DNA of 64,000 nt from Pseudomonas sp. CROZ-RG-20F-R04-15 (GTDB taxonomy: Bacteria; Pseudomonadota; Gammaproteobacteria; Pseudomonadales; Pseudomonadaceae). The first letter of the stretch is position 1, and every line of letters begins with the position of its first letter. Where the stretch lies: NCBI RefSeq assembly GCF_022662375.1, contig NZ_JAKNQL010000008.1:1-64000 (forward strand), read 5' to 3'. Made by a program: the position numbers and the translations under genes. The notes under the pieces were generated by a model, which saw only the letters and a list, made by a program, of their open reading frames with translations, was not told where the DNA came from and did no database searches. Below are positions 35,078 to 48,329 of this stretch, one piece after another.

Positions 35078-35839
35078 ATGTCCCTACGCACCCTGCTCAC
35101 CACCCTGCTGCTCGGTTGCAGTTTTACGGTGATGGCAGCCACAGAAATCGTGCCTCTCAATTACCGCACCAGCACCGACATGCTGCCGATGGCGCAAGAC
35201 TTCCTCGGCAAGGACGGTCAGGTCAGCGCCTATGGTAACCAACTGATCATCAAGGCCGAGCCGGACAAGATTCAGGAACTCAAGGCGCTGATCACCCAAC
35301 TCGACACGGCGCCGAAACGCTTGCTGATCACCGTCGACACCAATGAAAACAATGGCCGTGGCGACGAAGGTTATTCGGTCAACGGCGCCCAACCGAACCA
35401 GACCCGCATCATCAGCCGCAGCACCGCCAGCCGCGACGGCGGCGTGCAGCAAGTACAGGCCACCGATGGCATGCCGGCGCTGATTCAAGTCGGGCAAAGC
35501 GTGCCAATCACCAGTAGCCAGAGCAACTCCTATGGCGATTACAGCAGCCAGACCCAATACCGCAACGTCACCCAGGGTTTCTATGTCACCGCCAGCGTCA
35601 CCGGCGACATCGTTCACTTGGCGATCAGTACCAACCGTGACCGCATGAGCCAGGAACGTCCCGATGTAGTGAACGTGCAAAGCACCGACACAACTGTCAG
35701 CGGACGCCTTGGTGAGTGGATCACCCTCGCCGGCGTCAATCGCCAGACACAGGCCGACAAACAGGGCCTGACCCGCAGCTACTCGACTCAAGGCCGGGAT
35801 GACATGACCTTGCGGGTGAAAGTCGACGCCTTGGACTAA
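35078..35839 (+). CDS. Secretin-like periplasmic protein (short)
   Basis: 253-residue exported protein: signal peptide MSLRTLLTTLLLGCSFTVMA, then an N-domain of secretin type (EIVPLNYRTSTDMLPMAQDF...NQLIIKAEPDKIQELKALITQLD, residues ~22-75) and a C-terminal stretch like a cut-down secretin beta domain (FYVTASVTGDIVHLAIST; VVNVQSTDTTVSGRLGEWITLAGV). Full secretins are two to three times longer and form outer-membrane pores; this one lacks most N domains and no secretion operon flanks it. ATG at 35078 chosen for the signal peptide. It may be periplasmic or a pilus/secretion accessory factor; role unknown. Confidence 0.78.
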   Translation: MSLRTLLTTLLLGCSFTVMAATEIVPLNYRTSTDMLPMAQDFLGKDGQVSAYGNQLIIKAEPDKIQELKALITQLDTAPKRLLITVDTNENNGRGDEGYSVNGAQPNQTRIISRSTASRDGGVQQVQATDGMPALIQVGQSVPITSSQSNSYGDYSSQTQYRNVTQGFYVTASVTGDIVHLAISTNRDRMSQERPDVVNVQSTDTTVSGRLGEWITLAGVNRQTQADKQGLTRSYSTQGRDDMTLRVKVDALD

Positions 35840-36313
35840 AGCACCGAAAACTGACTGATTAGTCGTATTAGACGAAAGATGTAGTGCTTTAAAAAAAGCA
35901 CTACAAAACGTTTGACGAGGCAAAAAAGCGAAGGCATGATGGCCTCGCTCCCGCTAATCAGAGGCCCTGGCAAGGGCCTTCGAAGCGATGTTCGCACCTA
36001 CCCCGCGAACCGCTTCGTGTCTGTACCGCCCACAAGGTGTGTTTGACGAGGTTGCCGACTGGAACGAAGTTGTCCCGAGGGACGGAAGCGTATTTAGGTA
36101 ACCCGGCATCACACTGTAGACCGTATAGAGGCCCACGACGCCCGCATGCGCCCACAGTCCGCCACTACCTGCTCACTTCCCCTCGAGCCCATCGTTCATC
36201 CCGTCGCCTACCCCGCCGAATCCGACTTGACCACCTAAGCTTCTGGTCAGCGAGCGCAGGAATTTTCCACCGCAGAACAACTTTTCATAAAAGACGCGAC
36301 GAGGTTTATCTCC
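35840..36313. promoter_or_regulatory. aceA upstream region with perfect hairpin
   Basis: 474 bp without a credible gene. A perfect 10-bp hairpin GTAGTGCTTT (35881-35890) / AAAGCACTAC (35895-35904) and a smaller one AGGCCCT/AGGGCCT (35962-35979) are visible. The 10-mer TTTGACGAGG occurs twice (about 35910 and 36040). The region should carry the aceA promoter; I could not place it. Confidence 0.5.
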
Positions 36314-37639
36314 ATGGCACTGACACGCGAACAGCAAATTGCAGCCCTCGAAAAAGACTGGGCTGAAAACCCGCGCTGGAAAGGCGTGACACGCACTTAC
36401 TCCGCTGCTGACGTCGTCCGTCTGCGTGGCTCGGTTCAACCTGAGCACACCTTTGCAAAAATGGGCGCCGACAAGCTGTGGAACCTGGTCACCCAGGGTG
36501 CCAAGCCGTCCTTCCGTCCTGAGAAAGATTTCGTCAACTGCATGGGCGCCCTGACCGGTGGCCAGGCTGTTCAACAGGTCAAAGCCGGTATCCAGGCGAT
36601 CTACCTGTCGGGCTGGCAAGTGGCTGCGGACAACAACTCCGCAGAATCCATGTACCCGGACCAGTCGCTGTACCCGGTGGACTCGGTGCCAACCGTGGTC
36701 AAGCGCATCAACAACTCGTTCCGTCGTGCTGACCAGATCCAGTGGAAAGCCGGCAAGAACCCGGGCGACGATGGCTACATCGACTACTTCGCGCCGATCG
36801 TGGCTGACGCTGAAGCCGGTTTCGGCGGCGTACTGAACGCCTACGAACTGATGAAGAGCATGATCGAAGCAGGCGCTGCCGGCGTTCACTTCGAAGACCA
36901 ATTGGCTTCCGTGAAAAAATGCGGCCACATGGGCGGTAAAGTACTGGTTCCAACTCAGGAAGCCGTACAGAAGCTGACCGCTGCTCGCTTGGCTGCTGAC
37001 GTTGCCGGTACACCGACCATCATTCTGGCCCGTACCGACGCCAACGCCGCTGACCTGCTGACCTCCGATTGCGACCCGTACGACCAGCCGTTCGTGACTG
37101 GCGAGCGCACTCAGGAAGGTTTCTACAAGGTCCGCGCCGGTCTGGATCAAGCCATCGCTCGTGGTCTGGCTTACGCGCCATACGCCGACCTGATCTGGTG
37201 CGAAACCGCCAAGCCGGATCTGGACGAGGCTCGTCGCTTCGCCGAAGCGATCAAAAAGGAATACCCGGACCAACTGCTGTCGTACAACTGCTCGCCTTCC
37301 TTCAACTGGAAGAAAAACCTCGACGACGCGACCATCGCCAAGTTCCAGCGCGAACTGTCCGCCATGGGTTACAAGCACCAGTTCATCACCCTGGCCGGCA
37401 TTCACAACATGTGGCACAGCATGTTCAACCTGGCGCACGACTACGCCCGCAACGACATGACTGCCTACGTGAAGCTGCAAGAGCAGGAATTCGCTGACGC
37501 CGCCAAGGGTTACACCTTCGTGGCGCACCAGCAGGAAGTGGGCACCGGCTACTTCGACGACATGACCACTGTGATTCAAGGTGGCTCGTCTTCGGTAACC
37601 GCGCTGACCGGTTCGACTGAAGAAGAACAGTTCCACTGA
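36314..37639 (+). CDS. aceA: Isocitrate lyase
   Basis: 441-residue glyoxylate-shunt enzyme splitting isocitrate into glyoxylate and succinate. The catalytic loop [11 protein letters not shown] is present around residue 200, with GWQVAADNN and [13 protein letters not shown] nearby and [10 protein letters not shown] further on. Full length for the short (E. coli-like) class; GAGG lies upstream of ATG. Competes with the icd and idh products encoded 7-10 kb upstream. Confidence 0.97.
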   Translation: MALTREQQIAALEKDWAENPRWKGVTRTYSAADVVRLRGSVQPEHTFAKMGADKLWNLVTQGAKPSFRPEKDFVNCMGALTGGQAVQQVKAGIQAIYLSGWQVAADNNSAESMYPDQSLYPVDSVPTVVKRINNSFRRADQIQWKAGKNPGDDGYIDYFAPIVADAEAGFGGVLNAYELMKSMIEAGAAGVHFEDQLASVKKCGHMGGKVLVPTQEAVQKLTAARLAADVAGTPTIILARTDANAADLLTSDCDPYDQPFVTGERTQEGFYKVRAGLDQAIARGLAYAPYADLIWCETAKPDLDEARRFAEAIKKEYPDQLLSYNCSPSFNWKKNLDDATIAKFQRELSAMGYKHQFITLAGIHNMWHSMFNLAHDYARNDMTAYVKLQEQEFADAAKGYTFVAHQQEVGTGYFDDMTTVIQGGSSSVTALTGSTEEEQFH

Positions 37640-37706
37640 TTCGGCTTCGCTGAGTAAACGGCCTCTGCGGATCGTATAGAAAGCTAACCGCAGAGCCGCA
37701 AAACTG

Positions 37707-37736
37707 ACGCCCCGACTGGTTCGGGGCGTTTTTTTG
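37707..37736 (+). terminator. aceA terminator
   Basis: Stem ACGCCCCGA (37707-37715) / TCGGGGCGT (37721-37729) with 5-nt loop, then a run of seven T. Confidence 0.92.
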
Positions 37737-37768
37737 CCCGAGACAATCTCCCAGACGCCACAAACCCT

Positions 37769-37860
37769 CTGTGGAAGCGAGCTTGCTCGCGAAGGCGTCA
37801 TGTCAGTCACTATCCATGTCGAATGATGAACCGCATTCGCGAGCAAGCTCGCTCCCACAG
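37769..37860. repeat. REP palindrome pair, one mismatch
   Basis: 25-bp inverted arms 37769-37793 and 37836-37860. The left arm reads GTGGAAGCGAGC where the right arm predicts GTGGGAGCGAGC, so one base has drifted. Confidence 0.88.
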
Positions 37861-38283
37861 GAAAAGCGTCAGCCGCGAATCAAAACATTGATCCAGCGCG
37901 GTACAACCGTCAGAAAAATCCGCTAAAACGGGCGCCGTCGCTACTTGCAGTAACGTGCAAGTAAGACAACTTCCCAACTGACATCCCGTTAAACAGTTAC
38001 AAAACCACTCCAAACGATATTAATTATCATTTAGCCGCAACTATGTTCGTTACATTCCCTACAAAACATTATTTGCATAAACCCGCCTAATGCCCGCAAC
38101 GCATGGGCTGCAGGGCATTGGAGATGCGCTATGTCCTTATTCCAATAAATAATTTCGCTATAGGAATTTTACTTGCAGGGTGTTTAGCCATAAAATCAGC
38201 GCGATTGATTGCTGCGACATATCGTCACTGCCTATTTCTTTATCAAGCTCAGAGACCTTTGCTCTCTGTTAAGGATTACCAGC
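37861..38283. promoter_or_regulatory. nuo operon upstream region
   Basis: About 420 bp leading to nuoA. An inverted repeat ACTTGCA (37943-37949) / TGCAAGT (37956-37962) could be an operator or small hairpin. 38010-38180 is distinctly AT-rich (TTAATTATCATTTAG and similar), as expected for a promoter, but no single -10/-35 pair is convincing. Confidence 0.5.
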
Positions 38284-38697
38284 ATGCCCGAAGCGACAGG
38301 ACTCATGGCCCACAACTGGGGCTTTGCCATTTTCCTTCTGGGTGTCGTCGGCCTGTGTGCCTTCATGCTTGGCGTCTCCAGCCTCCTTGGGTCAAAAGCC
38401 TGGGGCCGCAGCAAAAACGAACCGTTCGAGTCCGGCATGCTACCTACCGGTGGCGCCCGCTTGCGGCTCTCAGCCAAATTCTATCTGGTCGCGATGCTCT
38501 TCGTGATCTTCGATATCGAAGCCCTCTTTCTCTTTGCATGGTCTGTGTCCGTCCGCGAAAGCGGCTGGACCGGATTCGTCGAAGCTCTCGTTTTCATAGC
38601 AATTCTGTTGGCAGGTCTTGTCTACCTGTTCCGAGTGGGCGCCCTTGACTGGGCTCCGGAAGCTCGTCGCAAGCGGCAGGCGAAGCTGAAACAATGA
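38284..38697 (+). CDS. nuoA: NADH-quinone oxidoreductase subunit A
   Basis: 137-residue membrane subunit of complex I with three helices. Conserved [37 protein letters not shown] covers the quinone-side loop and helix 2. ATG at 38284 has AAGGA ten nt upstream; an in-frame start at 38209 lacks support. First gene of a complete nuoA-N operon. Confidence 0.96.
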   Translation: MPEATGLMAHNWGFAIFLLGVVGLCAFMLGVSSLLGSKAWGRSKNEPFESGMLPTGGARLRLSAKFYLVAMLFVIFDIEALFLFAWSVSVRESGWTGFVEALVFIAILLAGLVYLFRVGALDWAPEARRKRQAKLKQ

Positions 38698-38707
38698 GGC
38701 TTTGGCA

Positions 38708-39382
38708 ATGCAATACAATCTCACCAGGATCGACCCCGATGCTCCTAACGAGCAGTATCCGATTGGCGAACGGGAAACCGTTTCCGATCCGTTAGAAGAT
38801 CAAGTCCACAAAAACATTTTCATGGGCAAGCTGGAAGACGTGCTGAGTGGCGCGGTCAACTGGGGACGTAAAAACTCCCTGTGGCCGTACAACTTCGGCC
38901 TGTCGTGCTGCTACGTGGAAATGACCACCGCCTTCACGGCGCCCCACGACATCGCGCGCTTTGGCGCCGAAGTGATCCGGGCATCGCCGCGTCAGGCCGA
39001 CTTCATGGTTATCGCCGGCACCTGCTTCATCAAGATGGCGCCGATCATCCAGCGTCTCTACGAGCAGATGCTCGAGCCGAAATGGGTGATCTCCATGGGT
39101 TCGTGCGCTAACTCCGGTGGCATGTACGACATCTACTCTGTGGTTCAAGGGGTGGACAAGTTCCTGCCCGTGGACGTCTACGTACCTGGCTGCCCTCCTC
39201 GTCCGGAAGCATTTCTGCAAGGCTTGATGCTGTTGCAGGAATCGATCGGCAAGGAGCGTCGTCCGCTTTCCTGGGTCGTTGGTGATCAAGGCGTTTATCG
39301 CGCCGACATGCCTTCGCAAAAGGAAGAGCGCCGCGAACAGCGAATCGCAGTCACCAACCTGCGCAGCCCTGACGAAGTCTGA
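38708..39382 (+). CDS. nuoB: NADH-quinone oxidoreductase subunit B
   Basis: 224-residue peripheral-arm subunit carrying the terminal [4Fe-4S] cluster N2 that reduces quinone. Cluster ligands: [21 protein letters not shown] and [10 protein letters not shown]. Start taken at 38708 ([18 protein letters not shown]), with GAGG upstream. 10 nt after nuoA. Confidence 0.97.
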   Translation: MQYNLTRIDPDAPNEQYPIGERETVSDPLEDQVHKNIFMGKLEDVLSGAVNWGRKNSLWPYNFGLSCCYVEMTTAFTAPHDIARFGAEVIRASPRQADFMVIAGTCFIKMAPIIQRLYEQMLEPKWVISMGSCANSGGMYDIYSVVQGVDKFLPVDVYVPGCPPRPEAFLQGLMLLQESIGKERRPLSWVVGDQGVYRADMPSQKEERREQRIAVTNLRSPDEV

Positions 39383-39398
39383 TCCAGATCTGTTCTGA

Positions 39399-41240
<1,842 letters not shown>

Positions 41241-41242
41241 GC

Positions 41243-41740
41243 ATGAACAGCACGCTTATCCAGACAGACCGTTTCACCTTGAGTGAAACCGAGCGCTCGG
41301 CCATCGAGCACGAGCTGCATCACTACGAAGACCCGCGCGCGGCGTCGATCGAAGCCCTGAAGATCGTTCAGAAAGAACGCGGCTGGGTGCCGGATGGCGC
41401 CTTGTACGCGATCGGCGAGATTCTCGGCATCCCGGCCAGCGACGTTGAAGGTGTGGCGACGTTCTATAGCCAGATCTTCCGTCAGCCGGTCGGCCGTCAC
41501 ATCATTCGCGTCTGCGACAGCATGGTCTGCTACATCGGCGGCCACGAATCGGTAGTCAGCGAAATCCAGAACAATCTGGGCATCGGCCTGGGTCAGACCA
41601 CCACCGACGGTCGTTTCACCCTGCTGCCTGTCTGCTGCCTCGGCAACTGCGACAAGGCACCGGCGCTGATGATCGACGACGACACCTTTGGTGATGTGCA
41701 GCCTGCTGGCGTCGCCAAACTGCTCGAGGGCTACGTATGA
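41243..41740 (+). CDS. nuoE: NADH-quinone oxidoreductase subunit E
   Basis: 165-residue thioredoxin-like subunit holding [2Fe-2S] cluster N1a; ligands in [11 protein letters not shown] and [19 protein letters not shown]. Two nt after nuoCD and overlapping nuoF by ATGA. Part of the NADH dehydrogenase module with NuoF and NuoG. Confidence 0.97.
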   Translation: MNSTLIQTDRFTLSETERSAIEHELHHYEDPRAASIEALKIVQKERGWVPDGALYAIGEILGIPASDVEGVATFYSQIFRQPVGRHIIRVCDSMVCYIGGHESVVSEIQNNLGIGLGQTTTDGRFTLLPVCCLGNCDKAPALMIDDDTFGDVQPAGVAKLLEGYV

Positions 41741-43092
41741 CCCTGACATCTTTCGGTCCTGCCAACCGCATCCAGCGTTCGGCCGAGACTCACCCGCTGA
41801 CCTGGCGTCTGCGTGACGACGGCGAAGCCGTGTGGCTCGACGAGTACCAGGCCAAGAACGGTTACGCTGCGGCGCGCAAAGCCTTCGCCGACATGGATCA
41901 GGACGCTATCGTCCAGACCGTGAAAGACGCCGGCCTCAAAGGTCGCGGCGGTGCAGGCTTCCCCACTGGTGTGAAGTGGGGCCTGATGCCCAAAGACGAA
42001 TCCATCAACATCCGTTATTTGCTGTGCAACGCGGATGAAATGGAGCCGAACACCTGGAAAGACCGCATGCTGATGGAGCAACTGCCCCATCTGCTGATCG
42101 AGGGCATGCTGATCAGTGCCCGCGCGCTGAAAACCTACCGTGGCTACATCTTCCTGCGTGGCGAATACACCACCGCCGCCAAGCACCTCAACCGTGCCGT
42201 GGAAGAAGCCAAGGCTGCGGGCCTGCTGGGCAAGAACATTCTGGGCAGCGGCTTCGATTTCGAGCTGTTCGTCCACACCGGCGCCGGGCGTTACATCTGC
42301 GGTGAAGAAACCGCACTGATCAACTCCCTCGAAGGCCGCCGCGCCAACCCGCGCTCCAAGCCGCCCTTCCCTGCCGCCGTCGGCGTGTGGGGCAAGCCGA
42401 CTTGCGTGAACAACGTGGAAACCCTGTGCAACGTGCCGGCGATCATCGCCGACGGCGTTGACTGGTACAAATCGTTGGCGCGCGAAGGCAGCGAAGACAT
42501 GGGCACCAAACTCATGGGCTTCTCTGGCAAGGTCAAGAACCCGGGTCTGTGGGAGCTGCCATTCGGCGTCACCGGTCGCGAGTTGTTCGAAGACTACGCC
42601 GGCGGCATGCGCGACGGCTTCAAGCTCAAGGCCTGGCAGCCAGGTGGCGCAGGTACCGGTTTCCTTCTGCCAGAACATCTCGACGCGCAAATGTATGCCG
42701 GCGGCATCGCCAAAGTGGGCACCCGTATGGGTACCGGCCTGGCCATGGCGGTGGACGACAGCGTCAACATGGTCTCCTTGCTGCGCAACATGGAGCAGTT
42801 CTTCGCTCGCGAGTCGTGCGGTTTCTGCACCCCGTGCCGTGATGGTCTGCCATGGAGCGTCAAGCTGCTGATGGCCATCGAACAAGGCCGCGGTCAGCCT
42901 GGCGACATCGAGACCCTGCTGGGTCTGGTCAACTTCCTCGGCCCGGGCAAGACCTTCTGTGCTCACGCACCGGGTGCCGTGGAACCGTTGGGCAGTGCCA
43001 TCAAATACTTCCGTCCAGAGTTCGAAGCCGGTATCGCGCCAGTCAGCGCCGCCGTCCCGCCTCTGGCAAGGCCGATCGTAATCGGCGCGTAA
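41737..43092 (+). CDS. nuoF: NADH-quinone oxidoreductase subunit F
   Basis: 451-residue NADH- and FMN-binding subunit. Glycine-rich FMN/NADH loop [19 protein letters not shown] (near residue 68), second loop [19 protein letters not shown], and the N3 [4Fe-4S] ligands in [12 protein letters not shown]. Coupled to nuoE by ATGA. A long, hairpin-bearing gap of 136 nt follows before nuoG. Confidence 0.97.
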   Translation: MTLTSFGPANRIQRSAETHPLTWRLRDDGEAVWLDEYQAKNGYAAARKAFADMDQDAIVQTVKDAGLKGRGGAGFPTGVKWGLMPKDESINIRYLLCNADEMEPNTWKDRMLMEQLPHLLIEGMLISARALKTYRGYIFLRGEYTTAAKHLNRAVEEAKAAGLLGKNILGSGFDFELFVHTGAGRYICGEETALINSLEGRRANPRSKPPFPAAVGVWGKPTCVNNVETLCNVPAIIADGVDWYKSLAREGSEDMGTKLMGFSGKVKNPGLWELPFGVTGRELFEDYAGGMRDGFKLKAWQPGGAGTGFLLPEHLDAQMYAGGIAKVGTRMGTGLAMAVDDSVNMVSLLRNMEQFFARESCGFCTPCRDGLPWSVKLLMAIEQGRGQPGDIETLLGLVNFLGPGKTFCAHAPGAVEPLGSAIKYFRPEFEAGIAPVSAAVPPLARPIVIGA

Positions 43093-43100
43093 ACGCTTAA

Positions 43101-43130
43101 AAAGGCGAAGGGTCCGTGCCCTTCGCCTTT
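43101..43130 (+). terminator. Strong hairpin between nuoF and nuoG
   Basis: Perfect 12-bp stem AAAGGCGAAGGG (43101-43112) / CCCTTCGCCTTT (43119-43130) with a 6-nt loop, 8 nt after the nuoF stop. There is no T-run beyond the TTT of the stem, so it may act as a partial terminator or an RNA-stability element inside the operon. Confidence 0.65.
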
Positions 43131-43228
43131 CGTCCGATGACGCCTTTCGGGGCTGACTGGATTCGGACGGATAACAAGATTCCATTAGCCACGCCCGCTG
43201 ACACCGGGCCAACGAAGACCTTTGAACC

Positions 43229-45943
43229 ATGGCCACTATCCACGTAGACGGCAAAGCGCTCGAAGTCGACGGGGCAGACAACCTGTTACAGGCATGTCTG
43301 TCGCTGGGCCTCGACATTCCATATTTCTGCTGGCACCCCGCGCTCGGTAGCGTCGGGGCTTGCCGCCAGTGCGCGGTCAAGCAGTACACCGACGAGAACG
43401 ACACCCGTGGTCGCATCGTCATGTCCTGCATGACCCCTGCCACCGACAACACCTGGATCTCCATCGAAGATGAAGAATCCAAGGCGTTCCGCGCCAGTGT
43501 TGTTGAATGGCTGATGACCAACCACCCGCACGACTGCCCTGTGTGCGAAGAAGGCGGTCATTGCCACCTGCAAGACATGACCGTGATGACCGGCCACAAC
43601 GAGCGCCGTTATCGCTTCACCAAACGCACCCACCAGAACCAGCAACTGGGCCCGTTCATTTCCCACGAAATGAACCGCTGCATCGCTTGCTATCGCTGCG
43701 TGCGTTTCTACAAGGATTACGCCGGCGGCACCGACCTCGGTGTGTTCGGCGCCCACGACAACGTGTACTTCGGTCGCGTTGAAGACGGTACCCTCGAAAG
43801 CGAGTTCTCCGGCAACCTCACCGAGGTCTGCCCGACCGGTGTGTTCACCGACAAGACGCACTCCGAGCGCTACAACCGCAAGTGGGACATGCAGTTCGCG
43901 CCGAGCATCTGCCATGGCTGCTCGAGCGGTTGCAACATCTCGCCGGGCGAGCGTTACGGCGAACTGCGTCGCATCGAAAACCGTTTCAACGGTTCGGTGA
44001 ACCAGTACTTCCTGTGCGACCGTGGCCGTTTCGGTTATGGCTACGTCAACCGCACCGACCGTCCACGTCAGCCGCTGCTGGCCGACGGCACCAAGCTCGG
44101 TCTGGATGCTGCGCTGGATAAAGCCGCTGACCTGCTGCGCGGTCGCAACATCGTCGGCATCGGTTCGCCGCGTGCCAGCCTCGAAAGCAACTACGCGTTG
44201 CGCGAACTGGTTGGCGCCGAGCACTTCTACTCGGGTATCGAAGCGTCCGAACTGGAACGCATCCGTCTGGTCCTGCAAGTGCTGAAAGACAGCCCGCTGC
44301 CAGTGCCGAATATGCGCGACATCGAAGACCACGATGCAATTTTCGTCCTCGGTGAGGACCTGACCCAGACCGCCGCCCGTGTGGCGCTGTCGCTGCGTCA
44401 ATCGGTCAAAGGCAAAGCTGAAGACATGGCTGAAGCCATGCGCGTTCAGCCTTGGCTCGACGCGGCGGTGAAGAACATCGGTCAGCACGCGCTGAACCCG
44501 CTGTTCATCGCCAGTCTGGCGGAAACCAAGCTCGACGACGTTGCTGAAGAATGCGTTCACGCAGCTCCTGACGATCTGGCGCGCATCGGTTTCGCCGTGG
44601 CTCACGCGCTGGATGCCAGCGCCCCGGCCGTTGAAGGTCTGGATGCCGAAGCACTGCAACTGGCCAAGCGCATTGCTGATGCCCTGCTCGCCGCCAAACG
44701 TCCGCTGATCATCGCCGGTACTTCGCTGGGCTCCAAAGCCTTGATCGAAGCCGCCGCGAACATCGCCAAGGCACTGAAGCTGCGCGAGAAGAACGGTTCG
44801 ATCAGCCTGATCGTCCCGGAAGCCAACAGCCTCGGTCTGGCCATGCTCGGTGGCGAGTCGGTGGATGCTGCGCTGCAAGCTGTCATCGACGGTAAAGCCG
44901 ACGCCATCGTTGTGCTGGAAAACGATCTGTACACCCGCACTGCCAAAGAAAAAGTCGATGCTGCACTGAACGCTGCGCAAGTGGTGATCGTTGCTGACCA
45001 TCAGAAGACGGCTACCAGCGACCGCGCGCACCTGGTTCTGCCAGCCGCAAGCTTCGCTGAAGGCGACGGTACTTTGGTCAGCCAGGAAGGTCGCGCCCAG
45101 CGCTTCTTCCAGGTTTTCGACCCGCAATACATGGATGCGAGCATCCTGGTTCACGAAGGCTGGCGCTGGCTGCACGCCCTGCGCGCGACCCTGCTGAACC
45201 AGCCGATCGACTGGACGCAACTCGACCACGTGACTGCTGCCGTTGCTTCGAGCACCGAGCAACTGGCGCGTATCGTCGACGCTGCACCTTCGGCAGCGTT
45301 CCGCATCAAGGGTCTGAAACTGGCGCGTGAGCCGCTGCGTTATTCCGGTCGCACCGCGATGCGCGCCGACATCAGCGTTCACGAACCACGCACCCCGCAA
45401 GACAAAGACACCGCGTTTGCCTTCTCAATGGAAGGTTACTCGGGCTCTGCCGAACCGCGTCAGCAAGTACCATTTGCATGGTCGCCGGGCTGGAACTCGC
45501 CACAAGCGTGGAACAAGTTCCAGGACGAAGTCGGTGGTCATATCCGCGCTGGCGACCCGGGCACCCGCCTGATCGAAAGCACTGGCGATTCGCTGAACTG
45601 GTTCGCTGCTGCACCACGCGCGTTCAACCCGGCGCCGGGCACCTGGCAAGCCGTGCCGTTCTTCCATCTGTTCGGCAGCGAAGAAAACTCTTCGAAAGCC
45701 GCGCCGGTTCAAGAGCGCATTCCGGCTCCATACGTTGCTCTGGCCAAGTCGGAAGCCGATCGTCTGGGCGTCAATGACGGTGCCCTGCTGAGCCTGAACG
45801 TGGCCGGTCAGACCCTGCGTCTGCCGCTGCGTATCAATGAAGAACTGGGCGCAGGTCTGGTGGCATTGCCTGCGGGCATCGCCGGCATTCCACCGGCATT
45901 CGCCGGCGTATCCGTCGACGGTCTGCAGGAGGCAGCGCAATGA
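43229..45943 (+). CDS. nuoG: NADH-quinone oxidoreductase subunit G
   Basis: 904-residue largest subunit. N-terminal [2Fe-2S] domain ([15 protein letters not shown]), the His-ligated cluster region [26 protein letters not shown], then [10 protein letters not shown] for the extra N7-type cluster and a molybdopterin-oxidoreductase-like body. Overlaps nuoH by ATGA. Its own upstream spacer might allow separate expression control. Confidence 0.96.
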   Translation: MATIHVDGKALEVDGADNLLQACLSLGLDIPYFCWHPALGSVGACRQCAVKQYTDENDTRGRIVMSCMTPATDNTWISIEDEESKAFRASVVEWLMTNHPHDCPVCEEGGHCHLQDMTVMTGHNERRYRFTKRTHQNQQLGPFISHEMNRCIACYRCVRFYKDYAGGTDLGVFGAHDNVYFGRVEDGTLESEFSGNLTEVCPTGVFTDKTHSERYNRKWDMQFAPSICHGCSSGCNISPGERYGELRRIENRFNGSVNQYFLCDRGRFGYGYVNRTDRPRQPLLADGTKLGLDAALDKAADLLRGRNIVGIGSPRASLESNYALRELVGAEHFYSGIEASELERIRLVLQVLKDSPLPVPNMRDIEDHDAIFVLGEDLTQTAARVALSLRQSVKGKAEDMAEAMRVQPWLDAAVKNIGQHALNPLFIASLAETKLDDVAEECVHAAPDDLARIGFAVAHALDASAPAVEGLDAEALQLAKRIADALLAAKRPLIIAGTSLGSKALIEAAANIAKALKLREKNGSISLIVPEANSLGLAMLGGESVDAALQAVIDGKADAIVVLENDLYTRTAKEKVDAALNAAQVVIVADHQKTATSDRAHLVLPAASFAEGDGTLVSQEGRAQRFFQVFDPQYMDASILVHEGWRWLHALRATLLNQPIDWTQLDHVTAAVASSTEQLARIVDAAPSAAFRIKGLKLAREPLRYSGRTAMRADISVHEPRTPQDKDTAFAFSMEGYSGSAEPRQQVPFAWSPGWNSPQAWNKFQDEVGGHIRAGDPGTRLIESTGDSLNWFAAAPRAFNPAPGTWQAVPFFHLFGSEENSSKAAPVQERIPAPYVALAKSEADRLGVNDGALLSLNVAGQTLRLPLRINEELGAGLVALPAGIAGIPPAFAGVSVDGLQEAAQ

Positions 45944-46947
45944 CCTGGTTCACCCCTGAAGTGATCGATGTGATCCTCTCGGTCGTCAAAGCCATCGTGA
46001 TTCTGCTGGCCGTGGTGGTTGCAGGCGCGTTGCTCAGCTTTGTCGAACGTCGCCTGCTGGGCTGGTGGCAGGACCGTTACGGTCCGAACCGCGTTGGCCC
46101 GTTTGGTATGTTCCAGATCGCCGCCGACATGCTGAAGATGTTCTTCAAGGAAGACTGGACCCCGCCGTTTGCCGATAAAGTGATCTTCACCCTGGCACCG
46201 GTGGTGGCCATGTCCGCCTTGCTGATCGCCTTTGCGATCATCCCGATCACCCCGACCTGGGGCGTCGCGGATCTGAACATCGGCCTGCTGTTCTTCTTCG
46301 CCATGGCCGGTCTGTCGGTCTACGCGGTGCTGTTCGCCGGCTGGTCGAGTAACAACAAGTTCGCCCTCCTCGGCAGCTTGCGTGCGTCGGCGCAGACCGT
46401 GTCCTACGAAGTGTTCATGGGCCTGGCCCTGATGGGCATCGTGGTCCAGGTCGGCTCGTTCAACATGCGCGACATCGTCGAGTACCAGGCGCAGAACCTG
46501 TGGTTCATCATTCCGCAGTTCTTCGGCTTCTGTACCTTCTTCATCGCTGGCGTCGCCGTGACTCACCGTCACCCGTTCGACCAGCCGGAAGCGGAGCAGG
46601 AACTGGCCGACGGTTACCACATTGAATACGCCGGTATGAAATGGGGCATGTTCTTCGTCGGTGAATACATCGGCATCATCCTGATCTCGGCGCTGCTGGT
46701 CACCCTGTTCTTCGGTGGCTGGCACGGTCCGTTCGGCATCCTGCCGCAACTGGCGTTCGTCTGGTTCGCACTGAAGACCGCGTTCTTCATCATGCTGTTC
46801 ATCCTGCTGCGCGCTTCCATTCCGCGTCCGCGTTATGACCAGGTGATGGATTTCAGCTGGAAATTCTGCCTGCCACTGACCCTGATCAATTTGCTGGTGA
46901 CCGCTGCAGTCGTGTTGTGGAACACGCCTGCAGTCGCGGTTCAGTGA
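45940..46947 (+). CDS. nuoH: NADH-quinone oxidoreductase subunit H
   Basis: 335-residue membrane subunit with eight helices that forms the quinone tunnel mouth. Signature [23 protein letters not shown] near residue 30 and [22 protein letters not shown] at the C terminus. Coupled to nuoG by ATGA, 11 nt before nuoI. Confidence 0.97.
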   Translation: MTWFTPEVIDVILSVVKAIVILLAVVVAGALLSFVERRLLGWWQDRYGPNRVGPFGMFQIAADMLKMFFKEDWTPPFADKVIFTLAPVVAMSALLIAFAIIPITPTWGVADLNIGLLFFFAMAGLSVYAVLFAGWSSNNKFALLGSLRASAQTVSYEVFMGLALMGIVVQVGSFNMRDIVEYQAQNLWFIIPQFFGFCTFFIAGVAVTHRHPFDQPEAEQELADGYHIEYAGMKWGMFFVGEYIGIILISALLVTLFFGGWHGPFGILPQLAFVWFALKTAFFIMLFILLRASIPRPRYDQVMDFSWKFCLPLTLINLLVTAAVVLWNTPAVAVQ

Positions 46948-46958
46948 GGATTTGACCC

Positions 46959-47507
46959 ATGTTCAAATATATTGGCGACATCGTTAAGGGTACCGGTACC
47001 CAGTTGCGCAGCCTGGTCATGGTCTTCGGCCATGGCTTTCGCAAGCGCGACACCCTGCAATACCCGGAAGAAGCGGTCTACCTGCCACCACGCTACCGTG
47101 GTCGTATCGTCCTGACCCGCGACCCCGATGGCGAAGAGCGTTGCGTTGCCTGCAACCTCTGCGCCGTGGCTTGCCCGGTGGGTTGCATCTCGCTGCAGAA
47201 AGCTGAAACCGAAGACGGTCGCTGGTACCCGGACTTCTTCCGTATCAACTTCTCGCGCTGCATTTTCTGCGGTCTCTGCGAGGAAGCCTGTCCGACCACC
47301 GCAATCCAGCTGACACCGGATTTCGAGATGGCCGAGTTCAAACGTCAGGACCTGGTGTACGAGAAAGAAGATCTGTTGATCTCCGGCCCCGGCAAAAACC
47401 CTGATTACAACTTCTATCGTGTTGCAGGTATGGCAATCGCTGGCAAGCCGAAAGGCTCCGCGCAGAACGAAGCCGAACCGATCAACGTGAAGAGCTTGCT
47501 GCCTTAA
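46959..47507 (+). CDS. nuoI: NADH-quinone oxidoreductase subunit I
   Basis: 182-residue ferredoxin-like subunit with two [4Fe-4S] motifs: [15 protein letters not shown] (near residue 64) and [15 protein letters not shown] (near 103), which carry clusters N6a and N6b. 11 nt after nuoH. Confidence 0.97.
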   Translation: MFKYIGDIVKGTGTQLRSLVMVFGHGFRKRDTLQYPEEAVYLPPRYRGRIVLTRDPDGEERCVACNLCAVACPVGCISLQKAETEDGRWYPDFFRINFSRCIFCGLCEEACPTTAIQLTPDFEMAEFKRQDLVYEKEDLLISGPGKNPDYNFYRVAGMAIAGKPKGSAQNEAEPINVKSLLP

Positions 47508-47516
47508 GGAAGAACG

Positions 47517-48017
47517 ATGGAATTCGCTTTCTATTTCGCATCGGGTATCGCTGTTGTGTCCACGCTTCGCGTAGTCACCAACACCAACCCTGTGCACGCC
47601 CTGCTCTACCTGATCATCTCGTTGATCGCCGTGGCCATGACCTTCTTCGCACTCGGCGCGCCGTTCGCCGGCGTGCTGGAAGTGATCGCCTACGCCGGCG
47701 CCATCATGGTGCTGTTCGTGTTCGTGGTGATGATGCTGAACCTCGGCCCGGCCTCGGTTCAGCAAGAACGCGTCTGGCTCAAGCCCGGCATCTGGGCCGG
47801 CCCGGTGATTCTCGCCGCCCTGCTGCTGGCCGAACTGCTGTATGTGCTGTTCGCTCACCAGAGCGGTCAGGCCATCGGCCACACCACCGTAGACGCGAAA
47901 GCCGTGGGCATCAGCCTGTTCGGCCCGTACCTGCTGGTGGTCGAACTCGCCTCGATGCTGCTGCTTGCTGCAGCCGTCACGGCGTTCCATTTGGGCCGTA
48001 ACGAGGCGAAGGAGTAA
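47517..48017 (+). CDS. nuoJ: NADH-quinone oxidoreductase subunit J
   Basis: 166-residue, five-helix membrane subunit. [22 protein letters not shown] (residues ~54-75) is the conserved helix 3 with its pi-bulge. AAGGAAGAACG before ATG. 3 nt before nuoK. Confidence 0.96.
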   Translation: MEFAFYFASGIAVVSTLRVVTNTNPVHALLYLIISLIAVAMTFFALGAPFAGVLEVIAYAGAIMVLFVFVVMMLNLGPASVQQERVWLKPGIWAGPVILAALLLAELLYVLFAHQSGQAIGHTTVDAKAVGISLFGPYLLVVELASMLLLAAAVTAFHLGRNEAKE

Positions 48018-48020
48018 GAC

Positions 48021-48329
48021 ATGCCTGCTATCCCTCTCGAACATGGATTGGCCGTTGCCGGCATCCTGTTCTGCCTTGGTCTGGTCGGCCTGATGATCCG
48101 CCGCAACATTTTGTTCGTGTTGATGAGCCTGGAAGTGATGATGAACGCCTCTGCACTGGCGTTCATTGTTGCTGGCGCCCGTTGGGGCCAGCCGGATGGA
48201 CAGATCATGTTCATCCTGGTGATCAGCCTTGCAGCCGCCGAGGCCAGTATTGGTCTGGCGATCCTGCTGCAACTGTATCGCCGCTTCCACACGCTCGATA
48301 TCGACGCTGCCAGTGAGATGCGCGGATGA
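48021..48329 (+). CDS. nuoK: NADH-quinone oxidoreductase subunit K
   Basis: 102-residue, three-helix membrane subunit with the conserved membrane Glu in [10 protein letters not shown] and a second in [13 protein letters not shown], used in proton transfer. Overlaps nuoL by ATGA. Confidence 0.96.
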   Translation: MPAIPLEHGLAVAGILFCLGLVGLMIRRNILFVLMSLEVMMNASALAFIVAGARWGQPDGQIMFILVISLAAAEASIGLAILLQLYRRFHTLDIDAASEMRG

